This document shows, piece after piece, positions 28,785-37,346 of a DNA stretch of 64,000 nt. Where the stretch lies: assembly GCA_934467415.1 (NCBI GenBank), contig CAKSLQ010000003.1, positions 134,708 to 198,707 of the forward strand, given 5' to 3'. The number at the start of each line of letters is the position of its first letter. Positions within the stretch are counted from its first letter, which is position 1. The DNA comes from an uncultured Eubacteriales bacterium. Lineage in GTDB: Bacteria > Bacillota > Clostridia > Oscillospirales > CAG-272. Below the pieces are notes generated by a model that made no database searches, was not told the DNA's origin, and saw nothing but the letters and a program-made list of their open reading frames with translations. The position numbers and the translations under genes are program-made.

Positions 28785-29552
28785 TTATTGCTTACCTTTG
28801 GTGCGCAGGAGGTAGGCGCGCGGGGTCTGCCCCGTGACCTTTTTGAAGTTGGAAAAATAGGACTGCTCGCTGTGGTAGCCGACGAGGCGCGCGGTCTCGT
28901 TCACCGAGTGCGTGCGTAAGAGGGGCAGCGACTTGTTGATGCGCACCATGTTGAGGTAATCGCGGAAGCGCACCGACAGTCCGCGGTTGAACAGCGTGGA
29001 GAAATAATACTTGTTGTAGCCGAGCATGTCGGCGGTGGACTCGGCGGTGATGTCCTCGGCGTAGTGATTCTCGATGTAGGACAGCACCCGCAGGTGAAAG
29101 CCGCTCTCCTCGCGGGGCTTGTCCATCGACTTTGCGTATTTTTGCAGCATCCCGATGATGCAGGTATAGATGCCGCGGCGCACCAGCGGCTGCTCCTCAT
29201 GCTCCAGCCCGCGCATCATGCGCGCGATGGCGGCCGCGCCGTCGCCGCCGATGATCTGCGGCAGCAGCGTTTTGCCGCCGCTGCTGCTCTCGTACAGATC
29301 GGTGAAGCCGACCGGCAGGACGCAGCAGATCGAGCGGTGCTCCGGTGTGCGCGGGAAGATGTGCGTGCAGAACGGCGGCACGACCAAAAGCTCCCCCTCG
29401 CGGACAAGCATATCCGTGTTGTCCAGCGTGACGGGCTTCGGCGTCTTCAGGCAGTAGACCAGCTCGATGGCCCGGTGAAAATGCCCGAAGCTGACGTTGT
29501 TGCCGATCGAGAAGTATTCCTGCCCGTCCCGGTAATGCTCATATTGCAGCAT
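28785..29552 (-). CDS. AraC-family transcriptional regulator beside the GH31 genes
   Basis: 255 residues; start 29552 chosen because AGGAGG lies 8 bases ahead. The N-terminal cupin-like sensor (FSIGNNVSFGHFHRAIELVY, VVPPFCTHIFPRTPEH) is followed by two helix-turn-helix units in the last 100 residues (TADMLGYNKYYFSTLFNRGL; ARLVGYHSEQSYFSNFKKVT). The sensor is typical of sugar-responsive AraC activators. The gene is divergent from GH31-3 and lies between GH31-2 and GH31-3, so it is the likely regulator of the GH31 group; this is inference. Confidence 0.9.
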   Translation of the reverse strand: MLQYEHYRDGQEYFSIGNNVSFGHFHRAIELVYCLKTPKPVTLDNTDMLVREGELLVVPPFCTHIFPRTPEHRSICCVLPVGFTDLYESSSGGKTLLPQIIGGDGAAAIARMMRGLEHEEQPLVRRGIYTCIIGMLQKYAKSMDKPREESGFHLRVLSYIENHYAEDITAESTADMLGYNKYYFSTLFNRGLSVRFRDYLNMVRINKSLPLLRTHSVNETARLVGYHSEQSYFSNFKKVTGQTPRAYLLRTKGKQ

Positions 29553-29592
29553 GGTAGAGTCCTCCTGCGCCGGAAAATCCGCCCGCAGTAAC

Positions 29593-29621
29593 AGCATACC
29601 GACATTTTTTCGGGTTGTCAA
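29593..29621 (-). promoter_or_regulatory. Promoter of the AraC gene
   Basis: On the minus strand TTGACA (29621-29616) and TATGCT (29598-29593), 17-base spacer. Confidence 0.7.
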
Positions 29622-29673
29622 TACAAAATGCACAATATTTTTTAGAAAAAGTTCAATAAACGCGAAAAATAAC

Positions 29674-29739
29674 CCAAATCATTTTTAGAAATATCAAAAT
29701 TTGCATGATTGCAATCTGCCGGTTTCCGGCGCATAATAT
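29674..29739 (+). promoter_or_regulatory. GH31-type promoter with upstream motif (copy C)
   Basis: TTGCAA (29709-29714) and CATAAT (29732-29737), 17-base spacer, identical boxes and spacing to copies A and B. The upstream part CCAAATCATTTTTAGAAATA aligns at the same distance with CCAAATTCTTTTGAGTAAAA of copy B. Confidence 0.65.
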
Positions 29740-29779
29740 AGGCAGAACAACCAAATTATGTTTGCATGGGGGGATTGCT

Positions 29780-32700
29780 TTGAAACAGATTCAACAAATC
29801 GCAATTTTGCTTCTGACGGCCGCGCTGCTGGCGTTTCTGCCGGTCTGCGCTGCGGCGGACCTATCCGTTGTGACGCTCGTCGGCGACGACGTGCGTGTGG
29901 AACTGCTCAGCGACACGGTCATCCGCGTCGAAGCGAAGGACGCTTGCGGCTTTGAGAATCGCGCAACGCTGGTCGCCGCAGGGCGCGGCGACTTCCCGGG
30001 CGTCGCCGCCGCGACGCGCACGGAGGGCGATAACCTCATCGCCGAGACCGACCGTTATATCGTCACGCTGGACAGGCGCAAGGCGCTTGAGGCCGACGCG
30101 GTGACGATCGCGGACAAAAACGGCAATGTCCTCTGGCGCTACTCCTACTCGGTGGACAAAGCGGCGCTGACGCCGCCTGTCGTCACGTCGCAAAACCTCG
30201 TCTATTATAACTATCCGAACGGCAGCAGCGCCGCGGACGGCTCGACCGCCGCGACCGCCAAGCAGGGCTGGGGCGCGACGGCCAAGGTTCTCGGCGCGAA
30301 GGGCGGCACGATCGTCTTCTCCGGCCGCGGCTACATGGGCGGCAGTTATACCTTCCCAAAGCAGTCGAGTCCGCTGTATATCACCGCCGTTGCGCCGGAC
30401 GGCACGGACTATCGCTATGCCGCCGGGACGACCGCGCTTGACGACATGACCGGCACGCTTTCCATCCGCGAGGGGCTGACCCTCACGCTGCAAAGCGACG
30501 TGACCTTTGACAAGGTGATCCTTTTGTCGAGCGGGGCGACGCCCGCTACGATCAAAGCGACCGGCGGGGCGACCGTCGCCTTCGGCGAGGGCGTGACCTT
30601 CGCCGCGACCGACGCGGCCTATCCCGCGCCCGTGCTGAACATCGCGGCGGATTCCACCGCGCTGTGGTACGGCGGCGCATTTTCCGCCGTCACGGGCGGC
30701 GGCACGCTGGTCGTGAACCGCGCGGTACTGGCCGGACTGGATGCGGATCTGTTTGCCGATTTCACGGGCAAGGTCGTGGACGCCGACGGCGCGCCGCTCT
30801 GCACGGGCTACCGTGCGCACAGCTTCCGTGGCAAGACCTGCACGGTCTGCGGGTATGTCACGAGCGAGGGGACGTATGTGCCGACGCGCGGCTTCTACAG
30901 CGCACTGCCCGATCCGGGCGATACCCCCGCGGTCTACGCGCTGGCCGACTACCCGCGCATCATTCCCGCGGCCAAGGGCGCGGCCTACGTCGGCTCGACC
31001 GATGCCGCAAGCGGCTTTGTGCGGCGGGACGCGACCGACATCTACCTCGTGCTGACGGGCGGCGACGCGGTCAGCCTGCGCACCGACGTGGTGACGCTCA
31101 CCGGGCGCGCGCCGGTCTCGAACATCAAGACTTTCGGCTCGTGGTACAGCCGCTATCAGGACTGGACGGACACCGACTACCGGAATGTCATCGCCAACTA
31201 CCGGGCAAACGGCTTCCCGCTCGATGTACTCGTCATCGACACCAAGTGGCGCGCGGCGGAGGACGGCACGGGCTACGACATCGCGGCAAACAACTTCCCG
31301 GATATGCCGGGCTTTCTCGCGGACGCGCATAAGTCCGGCGTGCTGACGATCTTCAACGATCACACGCACCAGAGCTCCAATTCGGCGCTCTCGCCGACCG
31401 AGCTGAAATGGCATACCGAGAATCTGCAAAAGATCCTCGGCATGGGGCTTGACGGCTGGTGGTACGACCGCAACTGGAAGTACGCGCTGAAGTCTCCCTA
31501 TTCCGAGATCACCCCCTCGACGCTCGGCAAGGTCATCTACAGCGACATTCTGACCGACTATGCGGGTGATAAGCGCATTTTCCTCATGGTCAACGCCGAC
31601 TGGGACAGAAACGGCACAATCGAGAGCGATCCTTCGGTCATCGGACACCGCTACGGCATTCAGTGGACGGGCGACATCACCAGCGAGGCGCTCCAGCTGC
31701 GCGAGGAGCTGACCAACATGGTGGATATGACGGCGGTCGGCGCGTCGCCCTACATTTCCTCCGACCTCGGCGGCTTCAAGCGCGCAAGACAGCAGACAAA
31801 CGAAATGTACACGCGCTGGATGCAGTATGGCGCGCTCTCGCCCGTCTTCCGCATTCACTCCACCATGACCTCGGGCGCGGAGTTCAACAAGCTGCCCTAC
31901 AACAGCCAGTATACGGCGGCCACGCAGACCATCGTCCGGAACTACATGAACCTGCGCTACAATCTGCTGCCGCTCTTTTACACGCTCGGCCACGAGGCGT
32001 ATGAGACCGGCCTGCCGCTGACACGCCGCCTCGACTTCTATTACGATGCGGACGAGGCGAAGGGCAACACCGCATACCTGCTCGGCCGCGACCTGCTGGT
32101 CGCGCCGCTGTGGAGCGCCTACGGAGAGGGCGACGAGGTCGTCCCCGCCGCATGGCTCGACGGCGTCACGGCACAGTATTACAACAACACTTCGCTCTCC
32201 GGCGATGCGGTCTACACCGCGTCCTATGCCGACATCAACTTTGAGTTCGGCAGCGGTTCGCCGAACACGGCGGTGAATGCGGACAATTTCTCGGCGGTCT
32301 ATACGGGGAAGATCACCCCGGCCGAGGACTGCTATCTCGGCATCGTCGCGGACGACGGCGCGCGCCTCTATCTGGACGGCGAGCTGATCGCTGACGGCTG
32401 GAAGGCGGACTGGATGGTCTCCTATGTCAACACCGAGCGCGTGCTGCGCGCGGGGAAGACCTACAGCTTCCGCGTGGAATACTACGACAAATCGGGCGGC
32501 GCGGTCTGCCGTCTCGTGTACGAGCATGTGACCGACAAGGGGGCGACGGCGCGCGACGTCTATCTGCCTGCGGGCGGCTGGATCGACGTGTTCACCGGCA
32601 AGACCTATGCCGAGGCGGGGACTTACCGCGTGACAAACGGCATTGAGACGACGCCGCTCTTCGCCAGAGTCGGCGCAATTCTGCCCGCGGTCAAGGCGGT

Positions 32701-33277
32701 CTCGCCTATCACGGCGGCGGATTTTGAAGCGCTCTCGCTCAATGTTTTCCCCGGCGGCGACGGCAGCTATACGCTCTATGAGGACGACGGCGAAACGCTC
32801 GGCTATCAGACGGGCAAGCAGCGCACCACGGTGATGACGCAGACGGCGACGGCCTCCGGCGGCAGTCTGACGATCGGCGCGGCGGCGGGCGGCTTCACCA
32901 CGGCTTACACGGCGCGCACGGTCACCGTCCGCCTGCACAGCGCGTCGGCGATCAGCCACGCGATGCTGGACGGCAAGCCTGCGGCCGTCAAGCGGATCCC
33001 GCGCGACAGCGCGGCGTTCCCGCTCGCGGAGACGGGGGCAGCGCCCGACAGCGATGTTTACGAGATCACCTTTGAGGCGTCCCTTGCGTCGGCGCACACG
33101 CTCACCTGGGCGACCGTGCGCGGCGATCTGGACGGCGACGGCGAAGTGACCGTGCGGGATGCGCTCCTGCTGCTTCGCGCGCTGCTTTGCGGCACGGCCG
33201 ACGCCGCGTCCGACATGGACGGCGACGGCGAAGTGACCTTGCAGGATGTCTTCACCCTGCTCAGCAGCATCGGCTGA
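29780..33277 (+). CDS. Secreted GH31 glycosidase with an extra inserted domain (GH31-3)
   Basis: 1165 residues from a TTG start at 29780 with GGGGGGA ahead; GH31-1 also starts TTG-AAA. Signal peptide QIAILLLTAALLAFLPVCAA. It shares the GH31-1 plan (candidate nucleophile D563 in WWYDRNWKY, acid/base D632 in IQWTGDITSEAL, PA14-like insert, dockerin loops DLDGDGEVTVRDALLLLRAL and DMDGDGEVTLQDVFTLL). About 240 residues (about 130-370) are inserted between LWRYSYSVDKAA and RGFYSALPDPGDTPAVYAL, two segments that are adjacent in the paralogues. The insert looks like a parallel beta-helix (KGGTIVFSGRGYMGGSYTF, GTLSIREGLTLTLQSDVTF) and ends with a Cys knuckle (CTVCGY). Confidence 0.9.
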   Translation: MKQIQQIAILLLTAALLAFLPVCAAADLSVVTLVGDDVRVELLSDTVIRVEAKDACGFENRATLVAAGRGDFPGVAAATRTEGDNLIAETDRYIVTLDRRKALEADAVTIADKNGNVLWRYSYSVDKAALTPPVVTSQNLVYYNYPNGSSAADGSTAATAKQGWGATAKVLGAKGGTIVFSGRGYMGGSYTFPKQSSPLYITAVAPDGTDYRYAAGTTALDDMTGTLSIREGLTLTLQSDVTFDKVILLSSGATPATIKATGGATVAFGEGVTFAATDAAYPAPVLNIAADSTALWYGGAFSAVTGGGTLVVNRAVLAGLDADLFADFTGKVVDADGAPLCTGYRAHSFRGKTCTVCGYVTSEGTYVPTRGFYSALPDPGDTPAVYALADYPRIIPAAKGAAYVGSTDAASGFVRRDATDIYLVLTGGDAVSLRTDVVTLTGRAPVSNIKTFGSWYSRYQDWTDTDYRNVIANYRANGFPLDVLVIDTKWRAAEDGTGYDIAANNFPDMPGFLADAHKSGVLTIFNDHTHQSSNSALSPTELKWHTENLQKILGMGLDGWWYDRNWKYALKSPYSEITPSTLGKVIYSDILTDYAGDKRIFLMVNADWDRNGTIESDPSVIGHRYGIQWTGDITSEALQLREELTNMVDMTAVGASPYISSDLGGFKRARQQTNEMYTRWMQYGALSPVFRIHSTMTSGAEFNKLPYNSQYTAATQTIVRNYMNLRYNLLPLFYTLGHEAYETGLPLTRRLDFYYDADEAKGNTAYLLGRDLLVAPLWSAYGEGDEVVPAAWLDGVTAQYYNNTSLSGDAVYTASYADINFEFGSGSPNTAVNADNFSAVYTGKITPAEDCYLGIVADDGARLYLDGELIADGWKADWMVSYVNTERVLRAGKTYSFRVEYYDKSGGAVCRLVYEHVTDKGATARDVYLPAGGWIDVFTGKTYAEAGTYRVTNGIETTPLFARVGAILPAVKAVSPITAADFEALSLNVFPGGDGSYTLYEDDGETLGYQTGKQRTTVMTQTATASGGSLTIGAAAGGFTTAYTARTVTVRLHSASAISHAMLDGKPAAVKRIPRDSAAFPLAETGAAPDSDVYEITFEASLASAHTLTWATVRGDLDGDGEVTVRDALLLLRALLCGTADAASDMDGDGEVTLQDVFTLLSSIG

Positions 33278-33290
33278 ACAACCGAAACCG

Positions 33291-33319
33291 AAAAGGAGAC
33301 GCATGGGCGTCTCCTTTTT
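33291..33319 (+). terminator. Terminator after GH31-3
   Basis: AAAAGGAGACGC and GCGTCTCCTTTT pair around ATGG, with a trailing TG. Confidence 0.88.
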
Positions 33320-33368
33320 GCCGCTCTGCAATGTTTTTTGATGAAAGAGAAGCCGCAAAACGAAAAAT

Positions 33369-33434
33369 CCAAATTCTTTTGAGTAAAACCATAACGAACG
33401 GGATTGCAAAAGGCGCGCGGATGCTGCATAATAG
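33369..33434 (+). promoter_or_regulatory. GH31-type promoter with upstream motif (copy B)
   Basis: TTGCAA (33404-33409) and CATAAT (33427-33432), 17-base spacer, preceded by CCAAATTCTTTTGAGTAAAA. Same layout as copies A and C. Confidence 0.65.
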
Positions 33435-33499
33435 AACTATGAAAAAAGCGGGAGGGGCGTACTGCGCCCGCCGCAAAAATGCAATGAAGGGAACAGACT

Positions 33500-35872
33500 A
33501 TGTCCATTTATGCAAGCAACATTTTCGATCCGCACCCGAAGGCCGACGAGAAGTACGTCGTCCGCGGCGACAAGTACCGCATCACGGTGCTGACCGACTG
33601 CCTGCTTCGCCTGGAATACAGCGAAGACGGCGTCTTCGAGGATCGCGCCACCCGCCTTGCGTTCAACCGCGCGTTCGACACGCCGGAATTTGAGTGCTAC
33701 CGCGAGGACGGCAGACTGCACCTCGTCACGAAGCATCTGCATCTGCGCTACGATGAGAAGGCCTTTTCCGCCGTCGGCCTCGAGGTCATGGTCAACGGCA
33801 CGCTCGACTGGCAGTACGGCGTGCGCGTGGACAACCTCGGCGGCACGGTCCGCACGCTCGACCGCGTCAACGGCGCAACCGAGCTCGGCCAGGGGCTGCT
33901 CTCCCGCACCTTCGGCATCTCGGTGGTGGACGACAGCGACACGATCGTTATCGGCGAGGACGGCTGGCCGCTGCCGCTCTGCGGCACGGGGCGGAAGGAC
34001 CTCTATTTCTTCGGCTACGGCCGCGCGTTTGAGCGTTGCATCCGCGACTTCTACAAGCTGAGCGCGCCCGTGCCGCTGCTGCCGCGCTATGCGCTCGGCA
34101 ACTGGTGGAGCCGCTATCACAAGTACACCGATGTCGAGTATCTCGGCCTGATGGATAAGTTTAAGGAGAAGCGTGTGCCGCTGTCGGTCGGCGTTGTCGA
34201 TATGGACTGGCACATCACCGAGACGCCCGACCGCGAGCGGTACGGCAGCGGCTGGACGGGCTACACCTGGAACAAGGCGTATTTCCCGGACTATAAGCAG
34301 TTCCTCGCCGAGATGAAAAAGCGCGGCCTCAAGGTCACGCTCAACCTGCATCCGCGCGACGGCATCCGCGCCTACGAGGCGATGTACCCGACGCTTGCCG
34401 AGCGGCTCGGCCGCGATCCCGAAACCGGGCGCAAAATCGAGTTTGACGTGGCGGATCGCCGCTTCATGGAGGAATATTTCAACACCGTGCTGCATCCCTA
34501 CGAGGCGGACGGGGTGGACTTCTGGTGGATCGACTGGCAGCAGCGCAGCGGTTCGTCCGTGGCGGGCTATGATACGCTCTGGATGCTCAACCACTGCCAC
34601 TATGTCGATAACGCGCGCGACGGCCACCGTCCGCTGACGCTTTCGCGCTATGCGGGCATCGGCTCGCACCGCTATCCGCTCGGCTTCTCGGGCGACACCT
34701 ATGTCACCTGGGAGAGCCTTGACTTCCAGCCCTATTTCACCGCGACGGCGGCCAACCTCGGCTATGCATGGTGGAGCCACGACATCGGCGGTCACATGGG
34801 CGGCTATCACGACAGCGAGCTGCACACCCGCTGGGTGCAGTTCGGCGTCTTCTCGCCGATCTCCCGCCTGCACTCCTCGCCCAATCCGTTCAACTCGAAG
34901 GAGCTCTGGAATTACGGCGACGAGGCCGAGGGCATCATGGAGGATTACCTGCGCCTGCGCAGCCGCCTTGTGCCGTACATGTACAGCATGGTTTACCGCA
35001 ACTACGAGGACGGCATCCCGATGGTGCGCCCGATCTACCACGCATACCCCAACACGCCCGGCACGTTCGACTGCAAAAACGAATACCTGTTCGGCACGCT
35101 GATTGCCGCACCCGTCACCACGAAGCGCGATCCGCAGACCCTGCTGGCAAAGACCACGGTCTGGCTGCCGGGCGGCAATTACGTGGACTATTTCACGGGC
35201 AGAATCTACACGGGCGGCCGCCTCATCGACACCTACCGCCCGCTTGCCGAAATGCCGCTGTTTGCAAAGGCGGGCACGATCCTGCCGCTGACCGCGGACG
35301 CCATGGCGGACGCCGACACCAACCCGGCCGCACTGGAGCTCTATGTCGCGGGCGGCGCGGACGGTGCATTCACGCTGGTCGAGGACAACGGCAAGAGCGG
35401 CGAGAGCCGCATCACCACCCGCACGGCGTTCGGCTTCACCTGGGGTGAGGACAGCACGCTGAGCTTCACGGCCGCGGGCGGCGCGGGCATTCCCGACGCG
35501 CGCGCGTATACGCTCCGCATGGCGGCGGTCGAGCGCCCGACCCGCGTCTACGCCGAGGTCGGCGGCGAAGTCCGCGAGCTGACCTTCGACTATGACGAGG
35601 TAAAGCACGAGGCAACGGCCGCGGTCGGCACGGTCAAGGCGGGCGACAAGGTCGCCGTCCACGTCCTTTCGAGCGGCAAGCTGCCCGAGAACGAGCTGCG
35701 GAAGACCGCGTTCAAGCTGCTGGCCGATGCGCAGTACGACCACGGCGCCAAGGAGACGCTCTACGGCATCTTCACGTCGAACCGCACCCTTGTCAACTGC
35801 ATTCTGGCGCTCCAGCGCCGCGACGAAAAGATGGCCGCGCCGCTGATCGAGCTGCTCACCGCAAAGCAGTAA
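33500..35872 (+). CDS. Cytosolic GH31 glycosidase (GH31-4)
   Basis: 790 residues, start ATG 33500 behind AAGGGA. No signal peptide, PA14 or dockerin, so it acts inside the cell, probably on imported oligosaccharides. Barrel motifs: YALGNWWSRYHKYTDVEY, VVDMDWHITETPDRERYG, candidate nucleophile D345 in VDFWWIDWQQ, candidate acid/base D399 in GFSGDTYVTW, and WWSHDIGGHMGG. The two catalytic Asp are 54 residues apart, against about 70 in the three secreted paralogues, so it is from another GH31 branch. The C-terminal 60 residues form a helical tail. Confidence 0.92.
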   Translation: MSIYASNIFDPHPKADEKYVVRGDKYRITVLTDCLLRLEYSEDGVFEDRATRLAFNRAFDTPEFECYREDGRLHLVTKHLHLRYDEKAFSAVGLEVMVNGTLDWQYGVRVDNLGGTVRTLDRVNGATELGQGLLSRTFGISVVDDSDTIVIGEDGWPLPLCGTGRKDLYFFGYGRAFERCIRDFYKLSAPVPLLPRYALGNWWSRYHKYTDVEYLGLMDKFKEKRVPLSVGVVDMDWHITETPDRERYGSGWTGYTWNKAYFPDYKQFLAEMKKRGLKVTLNLHPRDGIRAYEAMYPTLAERLGRDPETGRKIEFDVADRRFMEEYFNTVLHPYEADGVDFWWIDWQQRSGSSVAGYDTLWMLNHCHYVDNARDGHRPLTLSRYAGIGSHRYPLGFSGDTYVTWESLDFQPYFTATAANLGYAWWSHDIGGHMGGYHDSELHTRWVQFGVFSPISRLHSSPNPFNSKELWNYGDEAEGIMEDYLRLRSRLVPYMYSMVYRNYEDGIPMVRPIYHAYPNTPGTFDCKNEYLFGTLIAAPVTTKRDPQTLLAKTTVWLPGGNYVDYFTGRIYTGGRLIDTYRPLAEMPLFAKAGTILPLTADAMADADTNPAALELYVAGGADGAFTLVEDNGKSGESRITTRTAFGFTWGEDSTLSFTAAGGAGIPDARAYTLRMAAVERPTRVYAEVGGEVRELTFDYDEVKHEATAAVGTVKAGDKVAVHVLSSGKLPENELRKTAFKLLADAQYDHGAKETLYGIFTSNRTLVNCILALQRRDEKMAAPLIELLTAKQ

Positions 35873-35883
35873 AAAGGAACAAT

Positions 35884-35925
35884 AGGTATAGAAAAACCAC
35901 CCATGCGGGTGGTTTTTCTATACCT
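35884..35925 (+). terminator. Terminator after GH31-4
   Basis: An unusually long perfect stem: AGGTATAGAAAAACCACCC (35884-35902) with its exact complement ending 35925, loop ATGC. Confidence 0.92.
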
Positions 35926-35966
35926 ATCGGGTGATTTATGTGTAGGTCGAGAGCTTGTTCCTGCCG

Positions 35967-36149
35967 TTCTAATCAAGGCTTCCCCCTTGGGGGAAGCTGT
36001 CAACGGAGTTGACTGATGAGGGGTAGCCGTTCGTCAGAATGGCGTCTTCATAGTACAGAACGAGACTGCACAGACGGATGCTGACGCATCCTACCCCTCA
36101 TCCGGTGCTGACGCACCACCTTCCCCCAGGGGGAAGGCTTGGTTAGAAT
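35967..36149. repeat. MITE-like palindromic repeat
   Basis: The left end TTCTAATCAAGGCTTCCCCC and the right end (CTTCCCCCAGGGGGAAGGCT then TGGTTAGAA) are near-complementary. The interior contains GATGAGGGGTAGC and CTACCCCTCATC, which also pair. Non-coding; it fills most of the gap between GH31-4 and mnmA. Confidence 0.75.
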
Positions 36150-36184
36150 TGCCCGATGTGAGTGCGCATATCGCTTCGCAAATC

Positions 36185-37246
36185 TTACACCACCGTGCCG
36201 CCGCCGAGGACGACGTCACCGTCGTAGAGGACGGCTGCCTGTCCGGGCGTGACGGCGCGCTGCGGCTCGTCGAACAGGATCTCCACGCTGCCGTCCGCGC
36301 GCGGCGTGACGGTGGCGGGCTGCTCGATCTGGCGGTAGCGCAGCTTCGCCTTGCAGCGGATGGGAGACGCGGGCGCTTCGCCCGCGATCCAGTTGAAGTC
36401 GGTCACCGTCGCATCGCGGCGCATCAGGTCGGCCGCCTCGCCGAGCGTGACGGTGTTGTCCGCGGCGTTCACCGCGCAGACGTAGCGCTTGCCGGCAGTG
36501 TCAATGCCGAGGCCGCGGTGCTGCCCGACGGTGTAGCGGATGATGCCCGCGTGCCTGCCGAGAATTTTGCCCGTCGGGTCGATGAAGTTGCCGGGGGCGG
36601 CGGGGTGCCCCATATGCAGCTCGATGATCTTCGCATAGTTGCCGTCCGGCACAAAGCAGATGTCCTGGCTGTCCGGCTTGTCCGCGTTGACAAATCCGGC
36701 GGCCTCGGCAATGCGGCGGGTCTCGCTTTTTGCAAGCTCGCCGAGCGGGAAGAGCGTGCGGGAGAGCTGCGCCTGCGTCATCGCGTAGAGCACATAGCTC
36801 TGATCCTTCGTCTCGTCGAGCGCCTTTTTCAGCCGGTATTTGCCGTTTGCAAAGTCGATGCGCGCATAGTGGCCGGTGGCGATCTTGTCGCACCCCAGCA
36901 CGTCCGCGCGGTCAAACAGCTTGTCGAACTTCATATAGCGGTTGCAGTCGATGCAGGGGTTGGGCGTGCGGCCGGAAAGGTAGCTTGCAACGAACTTGTC
37001 GATGACCTTTTCGCGAAAATCGTCCGAAAAATTGAAGACAAAATAGTCCATGCCGAGGCGGTGCGCCACGCTGCGCGCGTCCTCCACATCGTCGAGCGAG
37101 CAGCAGGTGTGCGCGCGGTCGATGCCCGCGTCGGCGTTGTCGTAGAGCTTCATCGTGCAGCCGATGCAGAGATTGCCCGCGTCGCACAGCAGCTTTGCGG
37201 CGACGGAAGAATCCACTCCGCCGCTCATGGCAACAAGAATCTTCAT
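36185..37246 (-). CDS. mnmA: tRNA-specific 2-thiouridylase MnmA
   Basis: Adds the 2-thio group to U34 of Lys, Glu and Gln tRNAs. 353 residues from ATG 37246 (CGGAGG ahead; further upstream frames are not coding). The PP-loop is MKILVAMSGGVDSSVAA; the catalytic Cys pair lies in NPCIDCNRYMKF and SQDICFVPDGNY; GKILGRHAGIIRYTVGQHRG and the C-terminal beta-barrel end with LYDGDVVLGGGTV. Alone behind its own promoter. Confidence 0.95.
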   Translation of the reverse strand: MKILVAMSGGVDSSVAAKLLCDAGNLCIGCTMKLYDNADAGIDRAHTCCSLDDVEDARSVAHRLGMDYFVFNFSDDFREKVIDKFVASYLSGRTPNPCIDCNRYMKFDKLFDRADVLGCDKIATGHYARIDFANGKYRLKKALDETKDQSYVLYAMTQAQLSRTLFPLGELAKSETRRIAEAAGFVNADKPDSQDICFVPDGNYAKIIELHMGHPAAPGNFIDPTGKILGRHAGIIRYTVGQHRGLGIDTAGKRYVCAVNAADNTVTLGEAADLMRRDATVTDFNWIAGEAPASPIRCKAKLRYRQIEQPATVTPRADGSVEILFDEPQRAVTPGQAAVLYDGDVVLGGGTVV

Positions 37247-37283
37247 CCCTCGTCGCCTCCGTTTCATCAAAAGTACACCCGAA

Positions 37284-37312
37284 ATTGTACCACGCGCCGC
37301 GTGCCTTGTCAA
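37284..37312 (-). promoter_or_regulatory. Promoter for mnmA
   Basis: On the minus strand a perfect TTGACA (37312-37307) and TACAAT (37289-37284), 17-base spacer, about 38 bases ahead of mnmA. Confidence 0.8.
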
Positions 37313-37346
37313 GTCGGGCGGCGATTCATGGAGCTTGCCGTGCGCG

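Noticed and set aside
29861..33409. A 1182-residue minus-strand frame opposite GH31-3
   Set aside because: Shadow of the coding strand; it crosses a terminator and has no ribosome-binding site or domain.
36150..36184. Small frame just before the mnmA stop
   Set aside because: No start with a ribosome-binding site; it belongs to the repeat border.
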